A stretch of 64,000 nucleotides of DNA. It comes from Nostoc sp. C052 (lineage in GTDB: Bacteria > Cyanobacteriota > Cyanobacteriia > Cyanobacteriales > Nostocaceae). Shown here piece after piece: positions 53,311 through 62,203 of this stretch. Where the stretch lies: NCBI RefSeq assembly GCF_013393905.1, contig NZ_CP040272.1, positions 6,953,501-7,017,500 of the forward strand. The letters run 5' to 3'. The notes below the pieces were generated by a model, which was not told the origin of the DNA, ran no database searches, and saw only the letters and a list, made by a program, of their open reading frames with translations. Every line of letters starts with the position of its first letter. Within the stretch, counting starts at the first letter, position 1. The translations under genes were made by a program, and so were the position numbers.

Positions 53311-54213
53311 ATGAATTCCGAATCGAAACTTTCTCAAACAGCCAATTCGCCCTTTACAATGGACGATTTTGCCAAAGCACTAGAAAAACACGACTACCAA
53401 TTTCAAAAGGGACAAGTTGTACATGGCAAAGTGTTCCAACTTGACCATGATGGCGCTTATGTTGATATTGGTGGCAAGTCGTCAGCTTTTCTGCCGCGCG
53501 ATGAGGCTTCTTTGAGAGCAGTTACCGATTTATCGGAGGTGTTGCCATTGCAAGAGGAAATGCAGTTTTTGATTATCCGAGATCAAGATGCAGAAGGTCA
53601 AGTGACCCTTTCTCGAAAGCAGTTGGAAATTCAGCACATCTGGGAACGATTGGCCGAAATGCAGGAGAATGCTCAAACTGTGCAAGTACGGGTTATGGGT
53701 GTGAATAAAGGTGGTGTAACCGTCGATATTCTTTCTTTGCGGGGATTTATCCCGCGATCGCACCTGGCAGAGCGTGATAATTTAGAAGCACTCAAAGGTC
53801 AAAATCTGACTGTGGGTTTTTTGGAAATTAATCGTAACACTAACAAACTTATCCTTTCTCAGCGTTTAGCAACTCGTTCTAGCAACTTCAGCTTATTAGA
53901 ACTCGGTCAACTGGTGGAAGGTAAAGTTACTGGCATCAAACCTTTTGGTGTATTTGTCGATTTAAGTGGAATGAGTGCCTTGCTTCATATCAAGCAGGTA
54001 AGCCAGAAATTCATTGATTCTTTAGAAAAAGTCTTTCAAGTTGGCCAGCCAATTAAAGCTGTAATTATCGACTTGGATGAAGGTAAAGGGCGGGTTGCTC
54101 TTTCCACCAGAGTTTTGGAAAACTTTCCTGGCGAAGTGCTAGAGAATTTCGATGAGGTGATGGCTTCGGCTGAGGCGCGTGCTAATAGAGCTAATAACAA
54201 AGCTTCTGAATAG
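53311..54213 (+). CDS. S1 RNA-binding domain protein (ribosomal protein S1-like)
   Basis: A 300-residue protein with three S1 repeats at about 33-102, 118-184 and 200-272. The first has VVHGKVFQLDHDGAYVDIGG, the third has GKVTGIKPFGVFVDLSG and SALLHIKQVS. The length matches the cyanobacterial S1 paralogues, which have three domains instead of the six in E. coli S1. It may act on ribosomes or bind single-stranded RNA elsewhere. Cyanobacteria have a second S1 gene elsewhere, so this may not be the main ribosomal one. Confidence 0.87.
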   Translation: MNSESKLSQTANSPFTMDDFAKALEKHDYQFQKGQVVHGKVFQLDHDGAYVDIGGKSSAFLPRDEASLRAVTDLSEVLPLQEEMQFLIIRDQDAEGQVTLSRKQLEIQHIWERLAEMQENAQTVQVRVMGVNKGGVTVDILSLRGFIPRSHLAERDNLEALKGQNLTVGFLEINRNTNKLILSQRLATRSSNFSLLELGQLVEGKVTGIKPFGVFVDLSGMSALLHIKQVSQKFIDSLEKVFQVGQPIKAVIIDLDEGKGRVALSTRVLENFPGEVLENFDEVMASAEARANRANNKASE

Positions 54214-54884
54214 TTTTGAGGTGGGCTGCTTGCACAAAGCATTTAAATCCTCCTGCATTTACGATGTGGGGGGATTTTAAATTTTGAAAAGTTTTCCCAG
54301 ATTTATTTCTACTTCTGGCTGGAAATGTAGGTAAAACAAGAACTTTAGTCAGCTTTAGATGATTAAAGTTATTAGCCGCAGAATTTATTCTGAGGCGGAT
54401 GTGTGTGCAATACCAACATTCTGCAATGATGCAAATACCTGAGTTCAGAATCTTACATTTGAACCCATCACCCGCCATAGGTTGGAAACCTACGGCTAAT
54501 AGCGAAAGTCCTCTGAAGAAGACTAAACAATAATTTTTCTCACTTTAGTTTATTAACTCGTTGAAAACAACCCTGTTATAAATATTTATAAAAGTCTAAA
54601 ATACTTAAAATGGATCAAGTCGAATTGAGTAAGCAAAATAAGCTTTTACTTTCTCAAAATGACATTTTGCTTACTCAAACCTCAGTTTTCTTTCTAATTT
54701 CAGTGTTTTCCGCAAGCAAAATAAGCTTTTACTTTCTCAAACCTCAGTTTGCTTTCTAATTTTGGTGTTTTCCGCAAGTAAAATAAGCTTTTACTTTCTC
54801 ATTCAAGCATATTGAGAAAGCAATATGCTTGATTGCTGACTCATTTCAGTAATTCACACACCTATGTCAACTATCTCTTTGAGA
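54214..54884. other. Repeat-rich gap after the S1-like gene
   Basis: This 670-base gap contains a terminator-like hairpin just after the S1-like gene (AAATCCTCC near 54244 with GGGGGGATTT near 54267), the half-unit AGTCCTCTGAAGAAGACT (54507-54524), and three copies of an AAATAAGCTTTTACTTTCTC repeat (54631-54802) followed by a palindrome (AAGCATAT...ATATGCTT). No gene is seen. Confidence 0.65.
54631..54802. repeat. Three direct repeats with AAATAAGCTTTTACTTTCTC core
   Basis: Copies begin at 54631, 54714 and 54776. Copies two and three are 62 bases apart and the linker TTTCTAATTT...GTGTTTTCCGCAAG is also duplicated. The cores are nearly identical. The repeats lie downstream of the minus-strand RHH gene. 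Confidence 0.75.
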
Positions 54885-55073
54885 TTACTTCTCTTTATCT
54901 TTATCTAATGCTTCTTGGATTGCACGACGGCAAAATTCTGGCGGATCATCCTTGGTGGATAGTTCTTCCTTCATAGTCTTGGTAATGCGTAGGTTAATCC
55001 TCTCTGTTAATGATTCTTCTCTATTTGATTTAATTGGTTGTAAATTTTGTGGGTTCCCTTTAGGATTAGGCAT
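54885..55073 (-). CDS. Small ribbon-helix-helix-like protein
   Basis: A 62-residue basic protein. The central part SLTERINLRITKTMKEELST fits a ribbon-helix-helix strand and first helix, and EFCRRAIQEALDKDKEK the second. Such proteins bind DNA as dimers and often repress their own gene. It diverges from a small SAP-like gene, with a 127-base gap between the start codons. The assignment is by pattern only. It could be a plasmid-type partition or antitoxin relative, but no toxin gene is adjacent. Confidence 0.6.
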   Translation of the reverse strand: MPNPKGNPQNLQPIKSNREESLTERINLRITKTMKEELSTKDDPPEFCRRAIQEALDKDKEK

Positions 55074-55200
55074 TATTTAGAAATATAAACAAGACTTGAT
55101 TTACTTGGTGCCAAAACAATAAATTGTTTTTGGTGGTTGCTACAACTTGCCGGAAGTACAACCACCAATATCCAATATCAACAATGGACACTACTATTTT

Positions 55201-55568
55201 ATGTTCACGCGTTCCGAACTTGAAATCAAGACTATTAAAGAATTACGCGATTTGTGTCGTAGATACGGCATCAAACCAACTGGTAATGCAGGATACAAAA
55301 CCTCGTACATCGTAACTCTGATGGCATTTCCACTTTTAGCGCTGCAACAAATGAAGCAAGGTAAAGGGTTAAAATTCCCTAACTTTAACGCTATCCAGGT
55401 AATTAGTTCTGCTATAGATGAGATGAATTCACCCACAGATGAGCAAGCAGCACTAATTCGGATAACGCTGGAAGGCAGGAAAATGAGCGATACGATCAGG
55501 AGAACCTGCTGAACCTGCACAAGGCTAAGATGTCGCTTGAACAAGCTATCAATTTGTTGAGCCAGTAA
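55201..55568 (+). pseudogene. SAP/Rho-N-like small protein with an apparent frameshift
   Basis: From ATG at 55201 the frame runs to a TGA at 55512 (103 residues). The start FTRSELEIKTIKELRDLCRRYGIKPTG resembles a SAP or Rho N-terminal helix-extended-helix motif that binds nucleic acid. At about 55485-55512 the frame ends in an uncharacteristic SDTIRRTC. In the next frame the text reads RYDQENLLNLHKAKMSLEQA and continues INLLSQ to a stop at 55566-55568, a helical, protein-like tail. A one-base deletion near 55487 would explain this. The product may be truncated or the reading frame may be recoded. Confidence 0.55.
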
Positions 55569-55670
55569 AACTAATCTCATTACTCTATCCCCCAGATTTA
55601 TAAAGATATGGGGGATAATTTTTAGAGTATTAAAATAAATAAGGTGTGACTTATTGGTATGAGAATATCT

Positions 55671-55752
55671 TGAGCATGGTAACAAAGTATAAAAATATGC
55701 TCATATCTCTATTTAAGTATTGCTCAATGAATTTTGAGCATATATCGAGCAT
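55671..55752. promoter_or_regulatory. Cluster of TGAGCA/TGCTCA half-sites upstream of the NAD(P)-binding protein gene
   Basis: TGAGCAT (55671), ATGCTCA (55697), TGCTCA (55721), TGAGCA (55735) and CGAGCAT (55746) lie 45-126 bases before the start codon. The pair at 55721-55740 is an inverted repeat with an 8-base spacer. This pattern suggests an operator for a dimeric repressor. The regulator is not known. Confidence 0.5.
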
Positions 55753-55796
55753 TTTGACAACTATAAACGCTGTAATTATTCAATTTAGGTATTTAT

Positions 55797-56672
55797 ATGT
55801 TTTTGGTAACTGGAGCAACCGGAGGAATTGGTCGCAGAGTTGTGCGACTCTTACGACAACGAGAACAGTCTGTACGGGCATTTGCCCGCCTTAACTCACG
55901 CTACAGCGAGTTAGAACACCGGGGTGCAGAAATTTTCATCGGTGACTTGCTAGAGGAAAAAGATATCCAGAAAGCTAGTCGGGGTGTCCAGTATATTATT
56001 AGCGCCCACGGTTCTGATAGTGATGCCCTATCTTTAGATTACCGGGCCAATATTGAACTTATTGACCAAGCAAAAGTCAATGGTGTGGAGCATTTTGTCT
56101 TTATTTCCGTATTGGGAGCCGATCGCGGATATGAAGATGCTCCGGTTTTCAAAGCCAAACGAGCAGTAGAGCGATATTTGGCAGCTAGTGGCTTAAATTA
56201 CACTATTTTACGCCCAGCTGGATTAGCATCTAACTTGCTGCCACTGGTAGAACGGTTTCGGGAAACGGGATTGTATTTATTGATTGGCGATCGCAAAAAC
56301 CGTACCTCGATTGTCAGTACCGATGATTTGGCAAGGATAGTGGTAGATTCTGTGACAGTTGAAGGCGCTCGCAACCAGATTTTACCCGTCGGAGGGCCGG
56401 AGATTTTATTACGAGAAGATATTCCCCGGATTTTTGGTCGGATCTTCACCAAAGAACCAGTAATAATTAACTCACCACTATTTGTTGTTGATGGGTTACA
56501 GGGTGCATTGGGTTTATTTAATCCCCAAATCCAAAAAGCTTTGGGAACTTACCGTACATTGCTAGCAAATGAATTTTTCTGTACAAAAGATGAAATTGCC
56601 AATTTAGAGGCGATTTATAACTTCCAGTTAGAGACATTAGAAAATTTTTTGCGGCGCTATTTAGCAGTTTGA
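55797..56672 (+). CDS. NAD(P)H-binding atypical SDR (NmrA-like)
   Basis: A 291-residue protein. The Rossmann motif MFLVTGATGGIGRRVV is at the very N-terminus, so the ATG at 55797 is right. Further features are VEHFVFISVLGAD, YTILRPAGLASNLLP and STDDLARIVV, matching the NmrA/atypical-SDR group, which includes redox sensors and chaperone-like proteins for photosystem assembly. It lacks the standard YxxxK of classical SDRs. Candidate operator sites lie upstream. Its substrate is unknown. Confidence 0.85.
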   Translation: MFLVTGATGGIGRRVVRLLRQREQSVRAFARLNSRYSELEHRGAEIFIGDLLEEKDIQKASRGVQYIISAHGSDSDALSLDYRANIELIDQAKVNGVEHFVFISVLGADRGYEDAPVFKAKRAVERYLAASGLNYTILRPAGLASNLLPLVERFRETGLYLLIGDRKNRTSIVSTDDLARIVVDSVTVEGARNQILPVGGPEILLREDIPRIFGRIFTKEPVIINSPLFVVDGLQGALGLFNPQIQKALGTYRTLLANEFFCTKDEIANLEAIYNFQLETLENFLRRYLAV

Positions 56673-56682
56673 ATTAAACACA

Positions 56683-56768
56683 AGTCATTAGTCATTAGTC
56701 ATTGGTCATTACTGAATAACCAAGGACAAATGACAAAGGACAAATGACTAATGACAAATAACAAAGGA
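56683..56768. repeat. STRR heptamer array before hlyD-type gene
   Basis: GTCATTA/GTCATTG units followed by complementary ACAAATG/ACAAAGG units. The final AAAGGA lies eight to nine bases before the downstream ATG and probably serves as the ribosome-binding site. Confidence 0.75.
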
Positions 56769-56777
56769 TAAAAATAT

Positions 56778-58259
56778 ATGGTAAATGCTGCTCAAGCACG
56801 TCAGACAAAAGAGCGATTCGCCCAACCAGAGGAACAACTCACTTATGAATTAGGCAAAGCAGTACAAGAATTACCACCTCTGTACACTAGATTATTAGCG
56901 GGAACGATGAGCGTCGTCGTATTTGGAGCGATCGCTTGGGCGTACTTCTCGCAAATAGATGAAGTAGCAACAGCACCAGGGGAATTAATTGCTTCCACAC
57001 AGGTAAGACCGGTGACATCCTTGGGTGGAGGCTCAATTGTCGCAGTGAAAGTGAAAGAAGGCGATCGCGTTACAAAAGGTCAAGTTCTGATTCAAAAAGA
57101 TCCAGACTTGAAAATAACCGATGTTTCCCGCCTAGCAAAATCTACCAGATTAATTCAAGACGATTTGCAACGTTTGGATGCAGAACGCACCGGAAGTAAA
57201 ACTACTGGGACGAAACTGCAAGATGAACTTTTAAACTCCCGCCTGCAAGATTACCAAGCACGTCAAGCAGCAGCAGAAGCAGAAGCAAATCGCCAAATGG
57301 CACTTATCGATCAAGCCAAAGTTCGCTTAACTCGATTGCAAGACAACTTAGTTAACGCCAAAAGCAGCTTTATAAATGCTCAAACCAACCTTGCCAACGC
57401 AGATAGCATCCGAATTAAAATTGAAAGCAATTTGGCACTTGCACAAGAAAGAGAAAAAAGCCTACGCACTTTAATTACTCCTGGCGCTGTCCCTCGTGTC
57501 GATTACATAGATGCTCAAGAAAGATTAACTCGTGCAAAAACAGAAATCACTAAAGCACAAGATGAAGTAACCAATTCCCAGAATAGAATAACAGAGGCTC
57601 AAGATAAAGTCACATCATTAGAAAAAGATACTGCCGCCCAAGTCCAAGAAATTCGCCAAGCAGAACAAGCTTACAAAGCTGCACAAAATCAGGTTCAACG
57701 TGTAGTATCAGAACGCCAAAGTGAAATTTTGACGCAGTTTAATAAGCGTAAAGAAGAACTCACAACTGTTCAAGGTCAATTAGAACAGGCTAGAAAGCAG
57801 CAAGCTTTAGAAACGATTGAAGCTCCCGTTGCTGGTACTATTTACAGAGTCAAAGCCACCAAAGGGCCAGTACAATCAGGTGAAGAATTGGTATCAATTT
57901 TGCCGGAGGGAGAAGAAATGCTCCTAGAGGTGAAAGTTCTTAACCGCGATATTGGGTTTATTCGTCAAGGAATGAAGGCAAAAGTGAAAATGGCGACTTT
58001 CCCCTTCCAAGAATTTGGCATTGTGGAGGGCGAAGTCGTGCAAGTCAGTCCGAATGCAATTATTGATAAAGAATTAGGCTTAGTTTTTCCGACAAGAATT
58101 AAGCTTAGTAAACACTCAGTAAACGTCCGGGGTCAAGAAGTAGAATTTACACCAGGGATGGCTGCTACAGGTGAAATTGTCACTCGCAAGAAGTCAATTT
58201 TGACATTTATTACCGAGCCAGTGACACGACGATTCAACGAAGCATTTTCAGTTAGGTAG
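56778..58259 (+). CDS. HlyD family secretion/efflux periplasmic adaptor
   Basis: A 493-residue membrane fusion protein. A cytoplasmic N-terminus is followed by one transmembrane helix (about 40-61, TMSVVVFGAIAWAYF). A first lipoyl half GSIVAVKVKEGDRVTKGQVL comes next, then a very long Gln/Ala/Glu-rich coiled coil (about 105-345) and the second lipoyl/barrel part with IEAPVAGTIYRVKA and GMKAKVKMATFPF. This is the HlyD type used by type I secretion systems. No ABC transporter gene is in the window. A subtilisin-like protease gene that lacks a signal peptide lies just downstream on the other strand. Confidence 0.9.
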   Translation: MVNAAQARQTKERFAQPEEQLTYELGKAVQELPPLYTRLLAGTMSVVVFGAIAWAYFSQIDEVATAPGELIASTQVRPVTSLGGGSIVAVKVKEGDRVTKGQVLIQKDPDLKITDVSRLAKSTRLIQDDLQRLDAERTGSKTTGTKLQDELLNSRLQDYQARQAAAEAEANRQMALIDQAKVRLTRLQDNLVNAKSSFINAQTNLANADSIRIKIESNLALAQEREKSLRTLITPGAVPRVDYIDAQERLTRAKTEITKAQDEVTNSQNRITEAQDKVTSLEKDTAAQVQEIRQAEQAYKAAQNQVQRVVSERQSEILTQFNKRKEELTTVQGQLEQARKQQALETIEAPVAGTIYRVKATKGPVQSGEELVSILPEGEEMLLEVKVLNRDIGFIRQGMKAKVKMATFPFQEFGIVEGEVVQVSPNAIIDKELGLVFPTRIKLSKHSVNVRGQEVEFTPGMAATGEIVTRKKSILTFITEPVTRRFNEAFSVR

Positions 58260-58360
58260 GTTTATACGCAGTCAACAGCCTACCCGTAGGGGCAATTCAT
58301 GTAGCCGAAGGCTTCCCGCAGTGTACATTGGTGTCAAATTAAGCTGAAACTCCTTTAAAA

Positions 58361-58469
58361 CCTCGTTTCCAGCCGGAGGCTGGAAATGCTGCTCTTTGCG
58401 GCTCTGCCGCCAGTAAAGAGAGGCGGAGCCTCAAAGACAAGCATTCCCAGTCTCCGACTGGGAACGAGG
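58361..58469. repeat. MITE-like element, family D (copy 1)
   Basis: The left end CCTCGTTTCCAGCCGGAGGC and the complement of the right end, CCTCGTTCCCAGTCGGAGAC, are inverted repeats of about 28 bases. Each arm is itself a palindrome. The interior is GCTCTGCCGCCAG...GAGGCGGAGCCTCA. A second copy is at 60905-61012, on the other side of the protease gene. Confidence 0.75.
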
Positions 58470-58482
58470 CAATTTAAAAGCC

Positions 58483-58602
58483 AATACAGTTCAGTTAAGC
58501 AATTTTTTCCTTCTCTTTCTTCTCTCTGCGTCCTCTGCGCCTTGGCGGTTCGTTAAAAAATTGACTTGGATAACAGAGTTTTAGCCTTAACTGAACCGTA
58601 TT
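58483..58602. repeat. MITE-like element, family A (copy 2)
   Basis: AATACAGTTCAGTTAAGC at the left, and a right end whose complement reads AATACGGTTCAGTTAAGG. The interior matches copy 1 at 121-264 (GCGGTTCGTTAAAAAATTGAC) but is 24 bases shorter. Confidence 0.75.
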
Positions 58603-58787
58603 GATTTAAAAGCTAGTTCTAGACTTGATTTCACGTTAAATTGACACTAATGATTCATGAATTGCCCCTACACCTTGCTTAACCGAACGGTATTGCAACC
58701 CAACCTACACAACTTAAGGCTTTGACACTAACCGAACGGTATTGCTATTAGTTCTGTATTGGAGTGAACTGGAAATTGCTATAAGTT

Positions 58788-60575
58788 TCAAGCAAGACCA
58801 AAGAATTTTCTATACTGTTCTATTTGTTTTTGCATTCCCTCTAGTAGTTTGCCATAATCAATATTATTCTCATCTTCACTGCTATCCACATTGATATTGC
58901 CCAGAATTTCCTCATAGTTTTGGAATTGCGACCATAAGTCTGGATTGGCTAATGCATTATTACCTTCGGCTGATATCAGATATTTTGCAGTTTCCGTTAT
59001 TGCCTGACCAATCACAGGGTTAAAATCAGAATTATTCCAACTAGCGATAGTTTCTGGTGTCAGATATTTTGTAGTTTCTGTTATTGCCTGACCTATTAGA
59101 GAACTAACATCGGAATTATTGAAGCTAGCGATAGTTTCTGGTGTTAGATATTTTGCAGTTCCGATAATTGCCTGACCCATTAAAGAACCAAAGTAGGAAC
59201 TATTAAAGCTAGAACTTGTTTGTGATGTCAGATAATTTGCAGTTTGTCCATAAACCCCTAGCAGATTATTATCAGACATTACCTGCTTTGCCAGAGAACT
59301 GACATTAGAAAAATTAAAACTAGAGCTTGTAGTTTGTGTACTATTTCCTGTGGTTTCTGCAATCACCTGACTCGCTAGAGAACTAACATTAGAAAAATTA
59401 AAACTAGAGTTTGTAGTTTGTGTACTATTGCCTGCGGTTTCTGTGACAATTTGACGTACTTGGGCATCAGTCAGGTTAGGATTAGCACTAAGCATCAGGG
59501 CAACTATACCAGCAACGTGGGGAGTAGCCATAGAAGTGCCGCTATAAGTGGCATATTGATTATTTGGAACTGATGAATAGACTTTAACTCCCGGAGCTGT
59601 GACATAAGAGATTTCATTGGTTCCAGAACGGTTAGAGAAGTCAGGCATGTTATTATTTCTATCTACTGCCCCAACGGCAATTCCCGATTTGTAGGCATAG
59701 CGCGCGGGATAACCTGGTGATGAGTTACCATCATTACCTGCTGCCATGACGACAATCACTCCTTTGCTGCTGGCATAGTTAATGGCTGACTCTAGAGTAC
59801 GATTAGAAGATCCGCCTCCTAGACTGAGGTTGATTACATTGGCTCCATTATCTACAGCGTAGTGAATGCCTTTCGCTATGGAACTATAGGAACCAGAGCC
59901 AGAGTCATTTAAAACTTTGACAGGCATAATTTTGGCATCGTAGGCAATACCAGTGACACCGTAGTTATTATTTTCTCCTGCGATCGTGCCAGAAACATGA
60001 GTTCCATGACCATTTTGATCTAGGGTGTTGTTGTTATTATCAGAGAAATTCCAGCCGGAACTATCATCAACATAGCCATTGCCATCATCATCTATACCGT
60101 TACCTGGAATTTCTTTGCTATTTGTCCAGATATTATTACTTAAATCCTCGTGGTTATAGTCAACTCCAGTATCTAAAACAGCGACAACAACACCTTTACC
60201 TGTGTACCCGTGTGCCCAAACTTCTGGTGCTTTTACAAGGTCTGCTCCCCAATTATTGCCACCAAGATCGGGAACATCAGCAAAGGTATTTTGACCAATA
60301 GCTCTAGCTACTGCTGCTGCTCCATTAATTAAGCCATAGCCATTAGTGGAGTTATAATTCTCTGCACTAAAATCATTAGTAGTAGCGTTACTGGTATTTT
60401 CGGAGTCACCATTATTTAGCAACTGCACATCAGCATCAGTTGATTTATAGCTACTACGTCCGCTAAATTTGAGGTTGTAATAATCTTGTGTATGAAAGCT
60501 ATCTAAAGAAGAGATTGAAGTAGCATTTAGCTGTTTATTTGAGAATACATTGTTATTAGCATCATCAATAGGCAT
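58788..60575 (-). CDS. S8 subtilisin-like serine protease with C-terminal repeats
   Basis: A 595-residue secreted-type protease without a classical signal peptide. The N-terminal 110 residues are Asn/Ser/Thr-rich. The peptidase domain (about 112-370) has Asp135 in VAVLDTGVDY, His190 in NGHGTHVSG and Ser348 in YSGTSMATPHVAG, so it should be active, and acidic IDDDGNGYVDD could bind calcium. The C-terminal region holds five to six degenerate 28-residue units (SSFNFSNVSSLASQV, YLTPETIASFNNSD). The lack of a signal and the adjacent HlyD-type gene suggest type I export, which is inference. Confidence 0.88.
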   Translation of the reverse strand: MPIDDANNNVFSNKQLNATSISSLDSFHTQDYYNLKFSGRSSYKSTDADVQLLNNGDSENTSNATTNDFSAENYNSTNGYGLINGAAAVARAIGQNTFADVPDLGGNNWGADLVKAPEVWAHGYTGKGVVVAVLDTGVDYNHEDLSNNIWTNSKEIPGNGIDDDGNGYVDDSSGWNFSDNNNNTLDQNGHGTHVSGTIAGENNNYGVTGIAYDAKIMPVKVLNDSGSGSYSSIAKGIHYAVDNGANVINLSLGGGSSNRTLESAINYASSKGVIVVMAAGNDGNSSPGYPARYAYKSGIAVGAVDRNNNMPDFSNRSGTNEISYVTAPGVKVYSSVPNNQYATYSGTSMATPHVAGIVALMLSANPNLTDAQVRQIVTETAGNSTQTTNSSFNFSNVSSLASQVIAETTGNSTQTTSSSFNFSNVSSLAKQVMSDNNLLGVYGQTANYLTSQTSSSFNSSYFGSLMGQAIIGTAKYLTPETIASFNNSDVSSLIGQAITETTKYLTPETIASWNNSDFNPVIGQAITETAKYLISAEGNNALANPDLWSQFQNYEEILGNINVDSSEDENNIDYGKLLEGMQKQIEQYRKFFGLA

Positions 60576-61088
60576 AAGTTTTGGTTCTCAAAGATAGTAA
60601 TCATTTGTTGACAGATTGAAGCGTTAAAATCTTTACAAGAAAAAGATTTTAAGGTGTGAATAAGCTTCATTGTCAATAATTACTATGTAATCTCAGAACA
60701 AAATGCTAATTCTACTACTAAAAAGCATAATCAATAGTGGAATGTTTGTTAATGTCTTAAATTTGTAAGAGTTTAAGTATAAATTGGTGGAATAAAAAAG
60801 TAATTGCATTATGCTTTTATAGCATTTCTCGACAAGCGTAAGGTACACCCGTAGGGGCACGGTACTGCCCATTAGTATCAACTTAAGCTGAAACTCTTTT
60901 AAAACCTCGTTTCCAGCCTCCGGCTGGAAATGCCGCTCCTGGTGGCTCTGCCGCCAGCAAGCGAGGCGGAGCCTCAATGATGAGCATTCCCAGTCTCCGA
61001 CTGGGAATGAGATAATTTAAATTGCATAAACTGGGCGGGCAAGATGCCCACCCCACAAGAGTTATGTTTAATTTCTTACTAAAGATGG
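60576..61088. other. Gap with family D element upstream of protease
   Basis: The right side of the gap holds a GTAGGGGCAC... piece, the family D element (60905-61012) and a GGGCGGGCAAGATGCCCACC block related to the core of family C. The protease promoter should lie in the first 200 bases. No gene is seen. Confidence 0.6.
60905..61012. repeat. MITE-like element, family D (copy 2)
   Basis: Same structure and length as the copy at 58361-58469: CCTCGTTTCCAGCCTCCGGC at the left and GACTGGGAATGAG at the right, with the GCTCTGCCGCCAGC interior. The two copies flank the S8 protease gene in the same orientation. Confidence 0.75.
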
Positions 61089-62048
61089 CTAATTATTTTG
61101 AGTATGTTTCTGAGCATTAAGACTTGAATTACCAGTTCCATGTGCTATTTCAGAAGAGCGAAATTGTTCACCGACAAATGTCAGTGAATCGGCTAAATGT
61201 TCCCGCCAGTATTGCCAAGTATGACTGCCGGGAAACTGACGAAATGAATTTTGAATTTTGAGTTTGTTTAGCACTTTAGTAAATTGTTCGGCTTCATCAA
61301 TTTCTTCACTATCTGATGTGCCAGAATCTAGGTAAATTTTCAATCTTTTTTGAGCTTTTAGAGGAACGTTTTTAATATAAGATATTGGGCTATTTGCTGG
61401 GCCACTTTTATCATGAAAATAACCACTATGACTAAATAAAATCGAGAAATGATCTACGTTGTGTAATCCGACATTGATTGCACCCCAACCACCAGAAGAT
61501 AAACCACCTATTGCCCAAAAATCTGGGTTAGTTAGTGTACGATAACGGCTTTGCACAACTTTTACTAACTCATTCCCCACGGCTGTGGAGACTTTACCGT
61601 TAGGACCATCGATATATTGGGAGTCCCAGTAGGGGCTGGAGCCGCGTTTGTCGTTGCCATCTGGTGTAATGATGATGCTGGGTGGCAACTTACCTGTAGT
61701 ATAAAGTTGTTCCACAGTCTTGAGAGCTTGTCCCTTATTCTGATTAAACCAATCATTGGGGTTTCCATGTCCACCGTGGAGAAGAAAGATTACAGGATAG
61801 CTTTTTTTTGGGTTTTTTTCATAGCCAGGAGGTAAAGAAACGCCATAAGTGCGACTTCCACCCATTGCTTTACTATCGTAGGTTTCAATTTTATAGGTTA
61901 GGAGAGTAGCTTGGGTTGGAATAATGGGAGGCGCTGTTTGTAAATTTTGCGGTTGCAGTGGTTTTGCGACGACACTTTGGGAAAAATTACAACCAACTAG
62001 GGTTAATACTGAAAATAGCAAGAGAATTTTAGATTGTTTGTAGTTCAT
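61089..62048 (-). CDS. Esterase-like lipoprotein (alpha/beta hydrolase)
   Basis: A 319-residue protein from ATG at 62048. The N-terminus MNYKQSKILLLFSVLTLVGC ends in a lipobox (LVGC), so it should be lipid-anchored outside the cytoplasmic membrane. The hydrolase domain shows PVIFLLHGGHGNPNDW, the nucleophile in GGLSSGGWGAINVG, and the catalytic His in FPGSHTWQYW. This is the esterase D / Fes-like family. Substrate unknown. A TTG at 62072 gives a leader extension that has no support. Confidence 0.87.
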   Translation of the reverse strand: MNYKQSKILLLFSVLTLVGCNFSQSVVAKPLQPQNLQTAPPIIPTQATLLTYKIETYDSKAMGGSRTYGVSLPPGYEKNPKKSYPVIFLLHGGHGNPNDWFNQNKGQALKTVEQLYTTGKLPPSIIITPDGNDKRGSSPYWDSQYIDGPNGKVSTAVGNELVKVVQSRYRTLTNPDFWAIGGLSSGGWGAINVGLHNVDHFSILFSHSGYFHDKSGPANSPISYIKNVPLKAQKRLKIYLDSGTSDSEEIDEAEQFTKVLNKLKIQNSFRQFPGSHTWQYWREHLADSLTFVGEQFRSSEIAHGTGNSSLNAQKHTQNN

Positions 62049-62203
62049 CTTTGAAGGGTGTTGGCCAAACAAGGCATTATTGGGTAGTCGGTGCTTGCCT
62101 TCAAAAGCTTATGCAAGTGATATGTCAATGCTGTGTCAACAGGATGGAAACTTTACGACTGGTTGTAAATTAAAAGTCAAGAGTTAGGATAAGTTTCTTC
62201 ACG

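Larger units (their letters stand above)
58260..58787. other. Gap with three repeat elements
   Basis: No gene is seen. Left to right: a GTAGGGGCAATTCATGTAG piece also found in family E, a family D element (58361-58469), a family A element (58483-58602), and two AACCGAACGGTATTG sites (about 58682 and 58731) that resemble family A ends. Repeats make up almost the whole gap. Confidence 0.7.
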
